From Merluccius polli (lineage: Eukaryota; Chordata; Actinopteri; Gadiformes; Merlucciidae): a stretch of 64,000 nt of DNA. Below are positions 13,701 to 25,438 of this stretch, piece by piece; positions within the stretch are counted from its first letter, which is position 1; every line of letters starts with the position of its first letter. Below the pieces are notes generated by a model. That model worked only from the letters and a program-made list of their open reading frames with translations. It was not told where the DNA came from and ran no database searches. Location of the stretch: the NCBI GenBank assembly GCA_030340625.1, contig JAOPHQ010004835.1, positions 963,001 through 1,027,000 on the forward strand. Reading direction: 5' to 3'. The position numbers and the translations under genes were made by a program.

Positions 13701-14229
13701 CAGTGGATTGGTACAATGTCCAAAAAAACAATGTTATGATATGTTGTTCATGCAAATCTTCAGCAGCAGTCACACATTTTGTTCTTAACAGATGAGAATC
13801 AATTTAATTGAACAACAACATGTAATGTACGAGTAAATAAAGCGTAATACAGCACACATTGAGAGTACAACGAACAGGCCAGTGCATGCAGGACAGCACG
13901 GGGTGCATGGTGCAAAAGGATAAATGCCCCACAGATGACCTCCTAGTTGACACACCGCAGAGCCATTTATCCACTACGGAGCCAGACGCAAGACAGCCCA
14001 GTGGAAACGGCGCCCTCTGCTGTTCGGTAGAGGGGCGTGCAAATCAAGGTCCAATCAGCCAGGAAAGAATGAAGCCTACTTTTAGGCCGCGCATCAAAAT
14101 GTTAAAAATAAATAAATACAACTTCACATGTGTCCAACAGTAGGCCTATAATACACGTGTTACAGCTAAATCATAAAGTAAAACGGTAATAATCAAAAGT
14201 AACTTCAAACTAAATCCTGATTGGTCCTC

Positions 14230-14270
14230 GTCAAAGGGGCGGGGCTAACCGACCGCGACACGTGATCCCA
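14230..14270 (+). promoter_or_regulatory. candidate klhl22 core promoter (GC box and CACGTG)
   Basis: A GC box GGGGCGGGGC (14236-14245) and an E-box CACGTG (14259-14264) lie within 30 bases of each other, at the change from AT-rich DNA to the gene. They are about 640 bases upstream of the klhl22 ATG. A strong polypyrimidine/CAG acceptor at 14774 suggests a 5' UTR intron between this promoter and the coding exon. The matching donor was not identified, so promoter assignment is inference. Confidence 0.45.
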
Positions 14271-14579
14271 CGGTTAGACAGCAGAAAGTAAACAAGCTTG
14301 TTTTGATTTTGTCACCAGTCTACCTGCGACAAAGTGGTCGGCGTCGTCATCTCTTTTTACATTTCTATTTTTTTTGCCAACCTTGAACAACATGCCCTAG
14401 ATTTAAAAACGGTTCGTTAAAAGTATGCGTGATGTCCATTTATTTATTTATTTATTTAACCTTGTTTGTTTATTTCCTTCTTTCTAGCTAGTCGCTGTTA
14501 AATAAGCAACGCACTGCGCCGGCTAGCCACTTGTTTTTAACGTTAGCTCAATGCTACTAACGACACATCTACTATCCAT

Positions 14580-14581
<2 letters not shown>

Positions 14582-14672
<91 letters not shown>
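14582..14672. repeat. (TA)n microsatellite upstream of klhl22
   Basis: About 45 TA units. If the acceptor at 14774 is used, the repeat lies inside a klhl22 5' UTR intron. Confidence 0.95.
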
Positions 14673-14677
<5 letters not shown>

Positions 14678-14809
14678 TATATAAATGGATTACATATATC
14701 CACGTTATAGTAATCCACCTGTCACACCGGTGACGTACTCACATTCACTTTTCCTTCGCCTCTTTCCCCTGCAGCTCAGCTCACTACGTAGTTACCAGGG
14801 GCTGCCGCC

Positions 14810-14851
14810 ATGTCGCCAGGGACACGGAGGACCGCGGCGCTATCGCGTTAA
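14810..14851 (+). promoter_or_regulatory. uORF in klhl22 5' leader
   Basis: An ATG in a near-perfect Kozak context (GCCGCCATGT) opens a 13-codon frame that ends in TAA at 14849-14851, 52 bases before the klhl22 start. The start context at 14904 is weaker (T at -3, G at +4). The uORF would be in the mRNA if the acceptor at 14774 is used. A poly-C run (about 17) sits between the uORF and the main ATG. Confidence 0.45.
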
Positions 14852-14903
14852 AAAAAGAAAGACCAGAAGAGCCGTCACCCCCCCCCCCCCCCCCGAAACG
14901 TCA

Positions 14904-17900
14904 ATGGCCGAAGCCGGAGCTCCGGGCCAAGCGAGCCGCCGCCGCACATACGCCAGCTCCGCGCACGTCGGCGTCCTGATGAGCGGCCTCCGGGACCTGC
15001 GGCGCGGCGGCGCGCTGTTCGACGTGGTGCTGCTGGTGGAGGGGCGGCCCATCCCGGCCCACCGCGTCCTGCTGGCCGCCGCGTGCGACTACTTCAGGTG
15101 GGGCTGGTGGGTGTGTGCGTGTGTGTGTGTGTGTGTGGGCGGTTTTTGACAGTGATGGAAGAAGTACTCGGGTCTTTTACTTAAGTGAAAGTAGTAGGCT
15201 AATACCACACTGTAAAAAAACGTTTGCTCTCTAAGTAAAAGTCCTGGATTGAAAAAGTTACTAAGTAAAAGTACAAAAGTATAGCATCAAAATATACTTT
15301 TGTACAGTACCTAAAGTAAAAGTACTCATTATGTTGAATGGCCCATTTCAGAATCATATATATATTATATTTATTGGATTATATATTGATGCATTAATGT
15401 TGCAGCTGGTAAAGGTGGAGCCCATTTTAATTTATTTATATATATTGTATGTATTACTTTTCATACTGCTGGGTAGCTTGTAAATGTCCTCCTGGGGAAC
15501 AATAAAGCCTTATTGGTATAATATTATTTATTTATTGATTATATTTTGTATTCTTAATCTGAATCCACAAAGTAACTAGTAATTTAAGCTCTCGGATAAA
15601 TGTCGTGAAGTAAAAAGTACAATATTTGCCTCTGAGATGTAGTGGAGTAGAGGGTAGCAGAAAATAGAAATACTCAAGTAAAGTACAAGTACCTGAAATT
15701 TGTACTTAAGTACAGTACTTGAGTAAATGTACGTAGTTACTTTCCACCACTGGTTTTTGACACGTGCGCGCATTGTTTTTTAATTGTTTTTTTAATTGTT
15801 TCCTTGTGCGCCAGGGGGATGTTCGCCGGGGGGCTTCGCGAGGCGCAGCAGGCGGAGATACCCGTGCGGGGGGTCACCCACGTGGCCATGTCCAAACTGC
15901 TGGATTTCATCTACACCTCGGAGGTGGAGCTGGACCTCGCCTGTGTGCAGGAAGTGCTGGTGGCCGCTACCCTGATCCAGGTAGGTAGTCCACACCACTG
16001 TCATGGGGGGCTAGAGCAGCTCTTCACTTGGGTTTAGGTGGTGCTGGTGATATAACATAATAGCAGAGTAAAATAAGTGAACCTGAAAAACTTAGTGTGT
16101 GCATCGTTTTTTTGGGGGGGGTTTGTTTGAGCTCCTAAAAAAAGAGGAAGCTTTTCCTGATTTAGCTCTTGTGAGCTGTCGCTGTCTGCCCATATATGGT
16201 CATCCAATATCACCCTGTAATGGCCTAGCTGAGATGCTGATGCTAGCCATCAGGGCAATATAGTCCACCACACCACACAATACACAGTCATCGATTCCAT
16301 ATAAATGCGCTCAATGAGTAATTCTGATTTGGTTTGGCCCCATCATGAAAAAGCAGCTTCTTCAACAGACCCACACCCGTGTGTATATATGAATCTTTCC
16401 ACAGATCGAGGATGTTATCCGCTTCTGCTGTGACTTCCTCTTCTCCTGGTTGGACGAGAGCAACATCTTGGAGGTGCAAAAGCTGGCCGAAATGTTTGGC
16501 CTGCAGCAGCTGGAGGCCAAGGTTAACTTGTTCATCCTCCAGAACATCCAGAGCCTGTCCCGCACAGAGGCGTACCGGCAGCTGCCGGCGGAGAAGGTGC
16601 TCCAGGTGCTGAGCAGCGAGGAGCTGGAGGTCCTCGGTGAGAACGAGGTGTACGAGGCAGCGCTGCACTACCACTACAGCCCCGAGCAGGTGGAGACGGA
16701 CCAGGTGCGCTTTCAGGTTGGTCAACATGTGCTCCGTTCCTCTGGTTCAGAATCGGATCCCCAATAGATTGTTTATGTGACTCATATGCTAGTAATATGC
16801 CATTATTCTCTGGGACAGCCACGCAACCCGGTGCTCAATGATTTGGCTGCACCTTGAGTTGAAAGCATTAGTAATATAACATACATTTGGATAGGGATGA
16901 TAATGTGGCTTTTTTTAATGATGCAAATTGGGGTTGGGTGATGTGGCCAAAATCTTCTATCCCGATATAGGTCATTTAGTATCTCGATAATGAAATATAT
17001 TACAATATAGCATGTTTTCTGGTAATTCAATAAATAAATAATCTAAACACTTATGCCATATCTCACAATATCCAAAATCTAAGCAGATATCTAGTCTCAT
17101 ATCACGATATCGATATAACATTGATAAATTGCCCAGCCCTAATTCAAATTGTGAGGAAAATATGTATTTTTAAGTCATGCTGCTGCAGTTTTCAAACTCT
17201 AAAATGAACTGAGTAAAACATTCAGCAGTGAATGTTCAGCAGTGCCCACCAACATGACTAAGTGTGGGCAGGTTTTTTTTTCACCTTCTCCATTTTCTTA
17301 AATCGCTGCATCATGTCAATGACGTTCCAAAGACTTCCATCCGGCAAAAGGTTCTGGTCTATCAAGAACCAAAACCTTGCGCCACCTAAAAACAGTTTCT
17401 TCCCCCGGCCTCTCACTGACTCTGTCACGTCCACTGCCCCCTACCCCACCCTGTCACACACACACACAGATGTTCCTGCGCCACCAGCAACTCCTACCTC
17501 CTGTTTAAAATAAACATGTGCATTATAAATGTTTAAACATACACATACATAAATCAATATTTATTTATATCTATTCAAATGATAATGTACACGCTCATAG
17601 CCTCCAGCCCTCTCATTTCTTCTTAGCCTTTCACAACCTACACAATTTATAGTTCTTAATACCTTTAGTGTGGCAGTAGACCCCTACTTGCTGGGCTCCT
17701 CCGACACAGGTAGATGTTGTAAAGCCGGTTTATTGGCGATAGCAAGCTCTTACCGCCAGAGCAGGTGGTAAATGCTGCTCATGACAGCACTCTACCTCGA
17801 GTGTGTGTGGTGATGGCTGGTTTATCCTGGGTGCCATGATTGTTCATGCACCACAGAGCCTAGTCAGTCTGACTCAGGCCAGGTGAGGCTGTAAACCAGC

Positions 17901-20543
17901 TATCAACAACACACACTCCACACATGTTTTGCTTATACCGTGTTGTTTTATTGTCTTTTATGCATCAACCTCACCAAGTCACTTTCCTTGTATGTGCAAA
18001 TATACTTAATAAAATAATTCTGATTCTGATTCTGAAACCTCCCGCACCGTCCCTAACCTCGCCTCACCTCCTCTATCGTCCCCTCACCTCTCTCCGTCAC
18101 CAGGACAACCTGAGGATGCTGAAGGCGGTGCGCTTCTGCCTGATGGAGAAGCCGGCGCTTGAGCGGCTCTACGGCCGTCTGGAGCCGTGCCCGCTGAAGG
18201 AGTCCGTGGCGCTTGCGCTGCGCTACCACGAGCAGGAGCTCCTTCAGCCCATGCTGCAGGGCCCGCTCAGCCAGCCCCGCTCCAACGCCCACTGCATCCT
18301 GGGCTTCGGTGGCATGTACGAGTCCGGCTCCAGCGCCGACAGCGAGGGGCTCTTCCAGGTGTTCCGCCCCAGCTGGGGCGAGTGGAGGACCCTGGGAGCG
18401 GTGCAGTCCCATCACATGTCCAACCAGGGCGTGGCCGTGCTCAACAACTTTGTTTACCTGGTGGGCGGGGACAAGAACACCAGCAGCTTATACGCAGAGA
18501 CCCGCTGCTGGAGGTCAGCTACTGGGTTTATTCATCTAGGGCTGCAACTAACCGTTATTTTCATAGTGGATTCATATAATGATTATGTTTTCGATTAAAT
18601 CGATTTAATCATTCTAGAAAATGTCATAAATAATAGCAAATGCCATCACAAAGTTACCAACAGAGTCCAAGTGATTATCTCACAAACTGCCAAGAAAAAC
18701 TAAAATATTCATTTTATAATGATCCATGAAGCAAAGATTTGAATTTCTGAAGCAATCAAGTAGCAAGTGTTTGCTATTTGTACTCGATAAATTACCTAAA
18801 CAATGAATCGATTGATTAATCGACTAATCGTTGCAGCCCTATATTTATCAATTGCTTGGTGTGGTCGTGAAGGAAGAAAAGAGGCTCAATTCCAAATGGC
18901 GATTTGTCTGTGGCTTTAATCGCGTGCAATGACAGTTATGTTGTATATCACATGATCATAGATCATGTGATATACAACATAACTGTCATTGCAAGCTTGA
19001 GTTGGCCTTTTTTAACCCGCACAGCAATCTCACTGTTTGCCATCCTAGGCGAGCTCATATTTAATTTGATTTCAACTGTAATTTTCCCCCTCTAAATCAG
19101 CTTACGTCTGATTGAATTTCAGCGATTGGAGATGTTGCTTTGAAACTTGGGCCTTTGGTTGTTGTTGTTGTTTTTTGTGGTGTACGTTTGCTAGATACGA
19201 CCCCAGACACAACAGCTGGTGCTCCATCAAGCCCCTGCAGCAGCAGCACGCCGACCACTGTTTGTGCGTGCTGGGGGACCACATCTATGCCATCGGGGGC
19301 CGCGACTACAGAAACGAGCTGGAATCTGTGGAGCGCTACGACCCACACACCAACACCTGGGAATACGTCGCCCCTCTCAAGAGAGAGGTAGAGGAGAGGA
19401 CGTTTGATGCTGTTGACTTTTTTTAATGCATTTTTTTTAATGTCATTTAAAGGAAGGTGTATGTACTTAAACAAGCCACAAGGCGGTGCTATAAACTCTC
19501 ATAGCACACCACCTCTGCTTGATTCATTGCTAGGGTGTGATCAAGGTCCATGTAAAAAGCAACAGGATTTAATTAAATGTAGTTTCTACTACACACACCA
19601 AACCACTAAATCCGTCCCCATCTTGTCCTCACAGGTGTACGCGCATGCGGGCGCTGTGCTGGACGGTAAGATGTATGTGACGTGCGGCCGGCGGGGGCCG
19701 GTGTACCTGAGGGAGACCTACAGCTTCGACCCTGCCGCCGACCAGTGGGTGGCTTGCGCCGATGGGCCCGTGGAGCGGGCGTGGCATGCCGCCGCCGCAC
19801 TCAATGGACGCATCTACGTGATCGGAGGGAGCAATAATAATAATGAGCATGAGTGTCGCCAGGACGTCCTTAAGGTAGGTTTTTTTAATTGTCCTGGCCG
19901 CTCACTGGGTCGATGCCTCAATCGGCGTATTGGGATCGATCGATGGTCAGTGTTTAGTTTTTTCCGTACTTTTAATTTCAGTTTCAGCCATTTATACGTT
20001 CCCTTTCAACTATTTGATATAATATGTCAAATGTTTATAATCACTACAGATGTTTACAGGTGACCAAAAAAAATGAAAATGACACAATAAAAGACAAGAA
20101 GGCAAAAACAGTTGACTCCTACATATGAGTTGTACTGACGATCGCCAAGTGTGTTGACGTCGACCGTCTGAGGCTGTTGGGTTGCTTGTTTTGGCCTCCA
20201 GGTGGCGTGCTTCCACCCGGCGGCCGACTCCTGGTCCCTGGTGAGCCCGCTCCCGGCGGGGCACGGGGAGCCCGGGGTGGCCGTGCTGGACGGCCGCATC
20301 TACATCCTGGGGGGCCGCTCGCACGACAAGGGCAGCCGCATGAAGCACGTGCACGTGTACGACGCCGACGCCGACCGCTGGGAGACCGGCACGCCGTTCG
20401 GAGGACGCATCTCGGGCCTGGCCGCCTGCGTGCTGCCGCTGTCCCTCGCCGTGATCGGCCAGGCCGAGAGCTGGCAGCAGAACGCCAAGGGGGCCGCGGG
20501 GGAGGAGGTGCGCGTGGACTCGGAGTACCCCAGAGAAGAGTGA
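14904..20543 (+). CDS. klhl22: kelch-like protein 22, BTB-BACK-Kelch CUL3 adaptor (7 coding exons)
   Basis: Exons 14904-15097, 15815-15980, 16405-16716, 18104-18513, 19195-19387, 19635-19874 and 20202-20543 join in frame to 618 codons (human about 634). Residues about 22-125 are the BTB domain (FDVVLLVEGRPIPAHRVLLA), about 130-250 the BACK domain, and about 285-590 the Kelch blades, with glycine motifs YLVGGDKN, YAIGGRDY, YVTCGRRG (Cys for the first Gly, as in human), YVIGGSNN and YILGGRSH. Matches to human KLHL22 that I recall include CDYFRGMFAGGL, RMSNQG-like and RYDPRHN. Family knowledge: substrate adaptor of CUL3 ubiquitin ligase, acting on PLK1 at kinetochores and on DEPDC5 in mTORC1 control. 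The last 40 residues differ from the mammalian acidic tail. All introns are GT-AG. Tail-to-tail with tbx16. Confidence 0.94.
15150..15752. mobile_element. non-autonomous hAT-type element (MITE) in klhl22 intron 1
   Basis: The ends are imperfect inverted repeats: CAGTGATGGAAGAAGTACT on the left and, read inward from the right, CAGTGGTGGAAAGTAACTAC. An exact 8-bp duplication GTTTTTGA flanks it (15142-15149 and 15753-15760), the hallmark of hAT insertion. The interior is rich in AAGTAC/GTACTT motifs typical of a very abundant fish repeat. The 603-bp element has no transposase frame. It begins 53 bases after the exon 1 donor. Confidence 0.88.
16927..17143. mobile_element. degenerate short inverted-repeat element, copy 1
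   Basis: Starts with GGGTTGGGTGATGTGGCC and ends with ATTGCCCAGCCCTAA, imperfect inverted ends. The interior (TCTATCCCGATATAGGTCAT, then GCATGTTTTCTGG) is shared with 37633-37967. It is a MITE in klhl22 intron 3. The target duplication could not be resolved. Confidence 0.7.
18537..18841. mobile_element. non-autonomous hAT-type element in klhl22 intron 4
   Basis: Perfect 12-bp terminal inverted repeats TAGGGCTGCAAC and GTTGCAGCCCTA enclose 305 bp rich in ATCGATTAATC motifs, a common fish repeat. It is flanked by an 8-bp duplication with one mismatch (TATTCATC at 18529-18536, TATTTATC at 18842-18849). It lies only 23 bases after the exon 4 splice donor and has no coding capacity. Confidence 0.85.
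18925..18993. repeat. perfect 33-bp inverted repeat with 3-base spacer
   Basis: The left arm (18925-18957, starting TGCAATGACAGTTATG) is followed by ATA and then its exact reverse complement (18961-18993, ending ATAACTGTCATTGCA). The 69-base palindrome lies in klhl22 intron 4 between a hAT element and exon 5. I recognise no transposon ends or miRNA in it. Confidence 0.9.
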
Positions 20544-21065
20544 CCAATCACATGGCCGCGTTGCGCCGTCCTTAGATTCAGGATTGACCCTGGGTGATGG
20601 GAGCCAATGTTTTCAGTGCCTCTGAACTAATCGGTGTCTTAATGGGGACACTCTCTTTTTCTGATCTGATTTTGCGATGGGTCAAACATGTTGGAGTATG
20701 TGTTCTTCCTCACATATACTCTCATTTGCATAAGGATTTTTCTATATTCATGTCCATGCCAGAATTGTCTCTACAAGGCTGTTCACTCCACAAGGAACAG
20801 CAGAGAATCCTTTCTATGCAACCGATATAGTGTTTCTTTTGATATATATTATTATATGGGGCACTGGTTTAGTCGTCCAGTTAAGTGAAATTCTTGTTTA
20901 TTTTGGGACTCTTGTGGTTTTTCTGTTGTGGTTCACTAGGGTGTACTACATGTCTAAAGTATTATGTTGGTATATACACAAGGGTTTACTACGTGTCCAA
21001 AGTATGCCTTGTTTTTCTAGTTACATTTAACCTGGCTTTTGATTGTGTTTGCGGTTTCCTCTTTC

Positions 21066-21071
21066 AATAAA
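21066..21071 (+). terminator. klhl22 polyadenylation signal
   Basis: A canonical AATAAA 523 bases after the klhl22 stop, followed by a T/GT-rich stretch (GTGTGCCTTTTTGTT). This fits a short single-exon 3' UTR at about 20544-21090. Confidence 0.75.
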
Positions 21072-21094
21072 GGTGTGCCTTTTTGTTATATCAC

Positions 21095-24000
21095 TGTTCA
21101 ACTAAAGACTAATCGTTGAGTTGAGTATGGTACTTACTACCACAAGTCACATGATACCTTCCCAAAAAATCTCCCGCCTGCCAGTCATCAATCTTTAAGT
21201 TGAGAAACCTGATCCATGCAGTGAGTTGAAGTTGTTGTTGAGGCCCAGACTGCTATGCATACTTAACTGTTGTTTGTCAAAAAGGCAGGAGAAATAGTGG
21301 AGGACTAAATGTACAATGTTAATGTTTGAAGTCTTGATATTACCATGTGCACTAAATTGGAACTGAAACCAGGCAAGAGGTTGAATTATGCAAGTCGTGC
21401 ATTCATAACATATTCTTAAGTATCTTTTATAGTTGAATTAAAAAAACATAATATATTGCATTTTTTACTTGGAGTGTTCATTGGGTGCTTCTGCATTGCG
21501 CAAGGTTTCTTTGTATTTTTTTTCATGCTTTCTTTTGTCACATTTTCTTTTGAAAATGTGGTTGGCATATCATTTCTAAATGTCTTTGCCAAACTAAGAA
21601 GGCATATTCTATAATTCTATTACTCTTGTCTTGTGCTTTTTGATGTCTGCTTCCTCTTGATGAGTCCATACATGCTAATCATTATGGGATTGAGTTATGG
21701 ATATCCAAGCCATGCCGTTGACCTTGCTAAGAATTCAGACAAGCTTGGCACAGCTTTGGTGTTTCGGAGCATTAACCCTGATAAAAAATGAAATGTTCTT
21801 TCATACAATTTTAGGACCAATTTTAGGATGGCATGCCTCCTAGGTATACAATGCCTTTAGTCATTTAGCCGATGCTTTTATCCAAAGCAACTGTGAGAAC
21901 AAAAGTGAGAATCGCTAACTCCGAGCGAGACATTCCCAAAGCTGAATACTTCCACTGGTATATTCCAGTGTTCAGTGTAAGATTTCTTTGGGCTGTTTAC
22001 ATTATTGCCAAATAACCTCATGCATTGACCACACATAGTGGTAAATCTTGGATGTTTTTAGGGACGTGCTAGTTGAAAGGGTCATTTTAAAGGTGTTTCC
22101 CCATATGGTTATGGTATTGTCTTCTTTGTTCAGATGAATTAGAATATGAGATGCAGTTAGTGGTCCGGTCTGAAACCGCCGGTCGTTTGAAACTCGTGTC
22201 ACCAGAGGTCTTCCTGATCCTGTACTGGACAGAATCACTATGTTTGTGGAAATGTCTTCAATGGACATTCTTCTGCCCCTTTGGAATATAATTTGGGGGC
22301 AATGTGGTGTTAATATGTTTTTGTATGCACATGGTGTAACAGTGTGGCTTAACAAATCCTTTTTAACATTCAAATTAGAAATGTTGGAGGGTCCTTTTCT
22401 GTTGAACGACATAATGGAGGCAGCTCCTGAGCCTCTAGTTAGTGTTTGTTCTTAGGAGACTTGAATGTATTATTATAGGCATCGTAATAGTCATCGTCTC
22501 AATCTCAAGCGTTTCTGGAGAAGAAAGTAGCAACTACAACAGTTCTTTCTCACTTAATCACTTCTACACAGCATACCATTAAAAGACAAACGTGATGACA
22601 AACATCAAACAGCTGTCCGCAGCCACGCCCACACCGTATTGAAAGTGCACTTGAATCAAAATGACAGTTGTGAGCTGTGGTGCTTGTCGCCTTTCATCCT
22701 GCCCGAGTCTCTCCCAGTTCCTCTCCATTTGGCTCCTCCAGCTCCAGCCTTCTCCACTTTATACAGTCGGCAAAGGCTATTTCACCTACATCTGTTACCC
22801 GGCCCCCCCCCACCCGCCCCCCTACTTCACACTGCTGTGCCGAGGCCCCGTCGTGTTGTCTGCTGGCTGCCTTTGACACCTGAACTAAACTAGATATTGC
22901 AGGGTCAAGCAAGCAGTTGATGTTGATGTTATGCATCTATACATGTATCTACACAACCCTAACCCCATAGTGTAACAAGCAATTCATTCTGAGGCCACCA
23001 TTGCCACCCTGGGCATAGTAAAGTGTGTACTTAAGCTCGTCAGAAGAAGCATTTGCAGATGTTTGAGTGGCCGTTGTTTTTTTTTTTTGGTGGTGGTGGT
23101 GCTCTTAGCTGGGCCATTACCGGAGCAATTAAAAGCGGTAAAAGGGCCCATTGTGTAGTACTGAACAGTTTTTAACTGGGGGGGGGGGGTCTTGGACATG
23201 AGTGTCCAGGGAGACATGGGGAGTAAGTGGGCCCTCCCTCCTACTCCCATCCTTGAGTGGGGAGTCCATTCCAGACAATGAGGAACAGTTTCATCCTTCT
23301 CTCTAAAAGGCCGTCCGCAGAGTTTGACTTGGATCCAGCAGCTGCCTCCATTATTGATGTGCTGCAAAACCGTTTCATTATAGTTTATGCTGAGGTTACT
23401 TTGCTGACACTGTTGCGTGGTTACGAGCAAGCTGTTTAGAATGAGATACACCGCCGTCAAACATCGGAAGATTTATTCAGCCACAGTGTGACTTGACTAT
23501 TTTGTACGGCTGCTGTATTAAGCATTTTACACACAAACACAGGCATGCATTCATTCGCTTGTGAATACCACACACGCATGCAAACGTTTAAAGGAGACTT
23601 TGTACAGAATTATGCATTATTGTGTTATGCTATAAAAACCAATACATTTTCAGCTAAACCCAATATAATGGTAGCTCTGTTCTGCAATATTTAGATCATT
23701 TAATTTTTCAACTTCTAAAATAATATACCCAGAAATAAAACATACAATGTGCTACATTTTAAATGTAGAACTACACACATCTCAAATTCATTCAAGTAAC
23801 GGTTAACCATTACCATCTATTTCTTCACATACATACGGTAATAGATGTGTTGAAAAGCTTAAGGATAAGGCATTTGAGAACACGGCAAAAGAAAAAGTAA
23901 GTAGGCAGGATTGGGCCGTTAACCAGAGCCGAATAAAACAAGTCCCAGCAGACTATTAACACTACTTACAGAACCCCCATCTGCAGCCATGTTGGCCTTT

Positions 24001-24900
24001 ACAACGGTCATTAACAGCTCCTATCCACCCGGGACAGGCGGGGGGGGGGGGGGGGGGGGGGGGTGAAGACAGCCCTGTCCCCGCCACATCCCCTCCCCGG
24101 ATTGCAGGCAGTTTAACGCTCGTTGGGACGGAGAACGATGCAGGGGCCGGCCGGTGGGTAAACCTCAGCAGGTGAGGCCTTTCACACCCTCCCTCCCTCC
24201 CGCCCCCCCCCCCCCCCCCGCACCCCAGGCTAGGGGCCACAATAATACAGGGGTCTTTAATGCATGCTGGGCCAACGACAACTTGAGTGTGGTCCTCGTT
24301 AGATCAACAAAGAGGAAACGCAAACAAACCCAGCAGCAGGTTCCTTTGGTCAGCCGGCCGGCTTCCAGAACTGTCCCTTTCAGGAGGGGGCTCCCGGGTG
24401 CACCGCTGTACACAGGAAGCCGACAGGATGAACCGCTGTCTGACTGTTTATGTTTCGCATCACGTTTATCATGGCTCATGATCGTCTTGTGCTAAACACA
24501 CCGGCATCCTAGTGGTAATCGTGCACTGGAGAACCCTCTTCGAATGTCTTCATACGGCAGACAGTGAGACATCCACGCTATATCCCCATTTTCCTTCTTC
24601 CTTTGGTCATTATGTCGCCAACTCTCCTTTCCAACCTCGACCAGGGACTTGAACGCCGTATCAATGTACTACTCAAGCAGTAACCCCTACCCCCCCCCCC
24701 CCCCCCCCCCCCTCCCCTCCGACCTATCAGCCCCTACATGATCCTCATTAGTAGAGGTTTTACAACCTCATTATAAACAGCCCCATTGGCATCATTTCCA
24801 CTATGTATAATAAGCACATACAAACTTGCGGTACCACCGTTTAAAGTTGTTTTTGTTTTTTATTTCCACAACACATTACAATTTAAGACCGGTTTTCATT
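21095..24900. other. intergenic region between convergent klhl22 and tbx16
   Basis: No coding exons seen. The region contains a decayed SINE tail at about 21850-21893, a G run at 23179-23189, and C/G runs at about 24041-24063, 24204-24219 and 24690-24712. The rest is unique AT-rich DNA. Confidence 0.55.
21850..21893 (-). mobile_element. V-SINE-type 3' tail fragment
   Basis: TCATTTAGCCGATGCTTTTA followed by TCCAAAGCAACT closely resembles the reverse complement of the conserved 3' tail of fish tRNA-derived SINEs. The tRNA head was not found. Confidence 0.5.
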
Positions 24901-24919
24901 TCACGCCGACTTCTTATAT

Positions 24920-24925
24920 TTTATT
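24920..24925 (-). terminator. probable tbx16 polyadenylation signal
   Basis: TTTATT on the plus strand (AATAAA on the minus strand), about 515 bases downstream of the tbx16 stop. It is the first canonical hexamer after the coding region. The predicted 3' UTR carries several long C/G homopolymers. Confidence 0.5.
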
Positions 24926-25154
24926 ACTTTTCTTTTCTACAAAAAATAATATTTTCAAACCAAAGCCTAGACCTCATTGCAAATACATAATAAATAAACC
25001 ATTCCACGACGACACAACAACAACTCTTAGCATGGCATAGCGAGGTCCCTTCTGCGGTGGGGGGGGGGGGGGGGGGGCTGTGGGAGATGGAGTCCCACTG
25101 TGGGTTGCAGACAGTCTGTGTTTCAGCAACACGCATCCCTCTGGCCTCTCCCCC

Positions 25155-25155
<1 letters not shown>

Positions 25156-25188
<33 letters not shown>
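25156..25188. repeat. poly-C run (33) in the tbx16 3' UTR region
   Basis: An uninterrupted 33-base C run on the plus strand (poly-G in the tbx16 transcript), with further G runs at 25059-25076 and about 25371-25386. The proline- and glycine-rich readings across them are artefacts. Confidence 0.85.
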
Positions 25189-25190
<2 letters not shown>

Positions 25191-25438
25191 CCGCAGTTTC
25201 TCCCTCGGTTGCGACTTTTCGATGCGGGCCTGCGTCGCTCTGCCTCCTCTGGGGCATGCGTCCTCACAGCGGTGGAGGTGGGGGTGGCGGTGGGGGGTGG
25301 CTCAACGTTGGGGAAAAACACCCGACAAGCAGTTCTCCCTCTCAGGGGTCAGGGTGGGTGGATGGGGGGGTGGGGGGGGGGGGGGGACTAGTGTCTCTCT
25401 CTCTCTCTGGTTCCCAGAGCGCGGAAAGCGGCCGGCGT

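Noticed and set aside
18925..18993. microRNA precursor
   Set aside because: The stem is perfectly paired with a 3-base loop, unlike animal pre-miRNAs, and no known seed was recognised.
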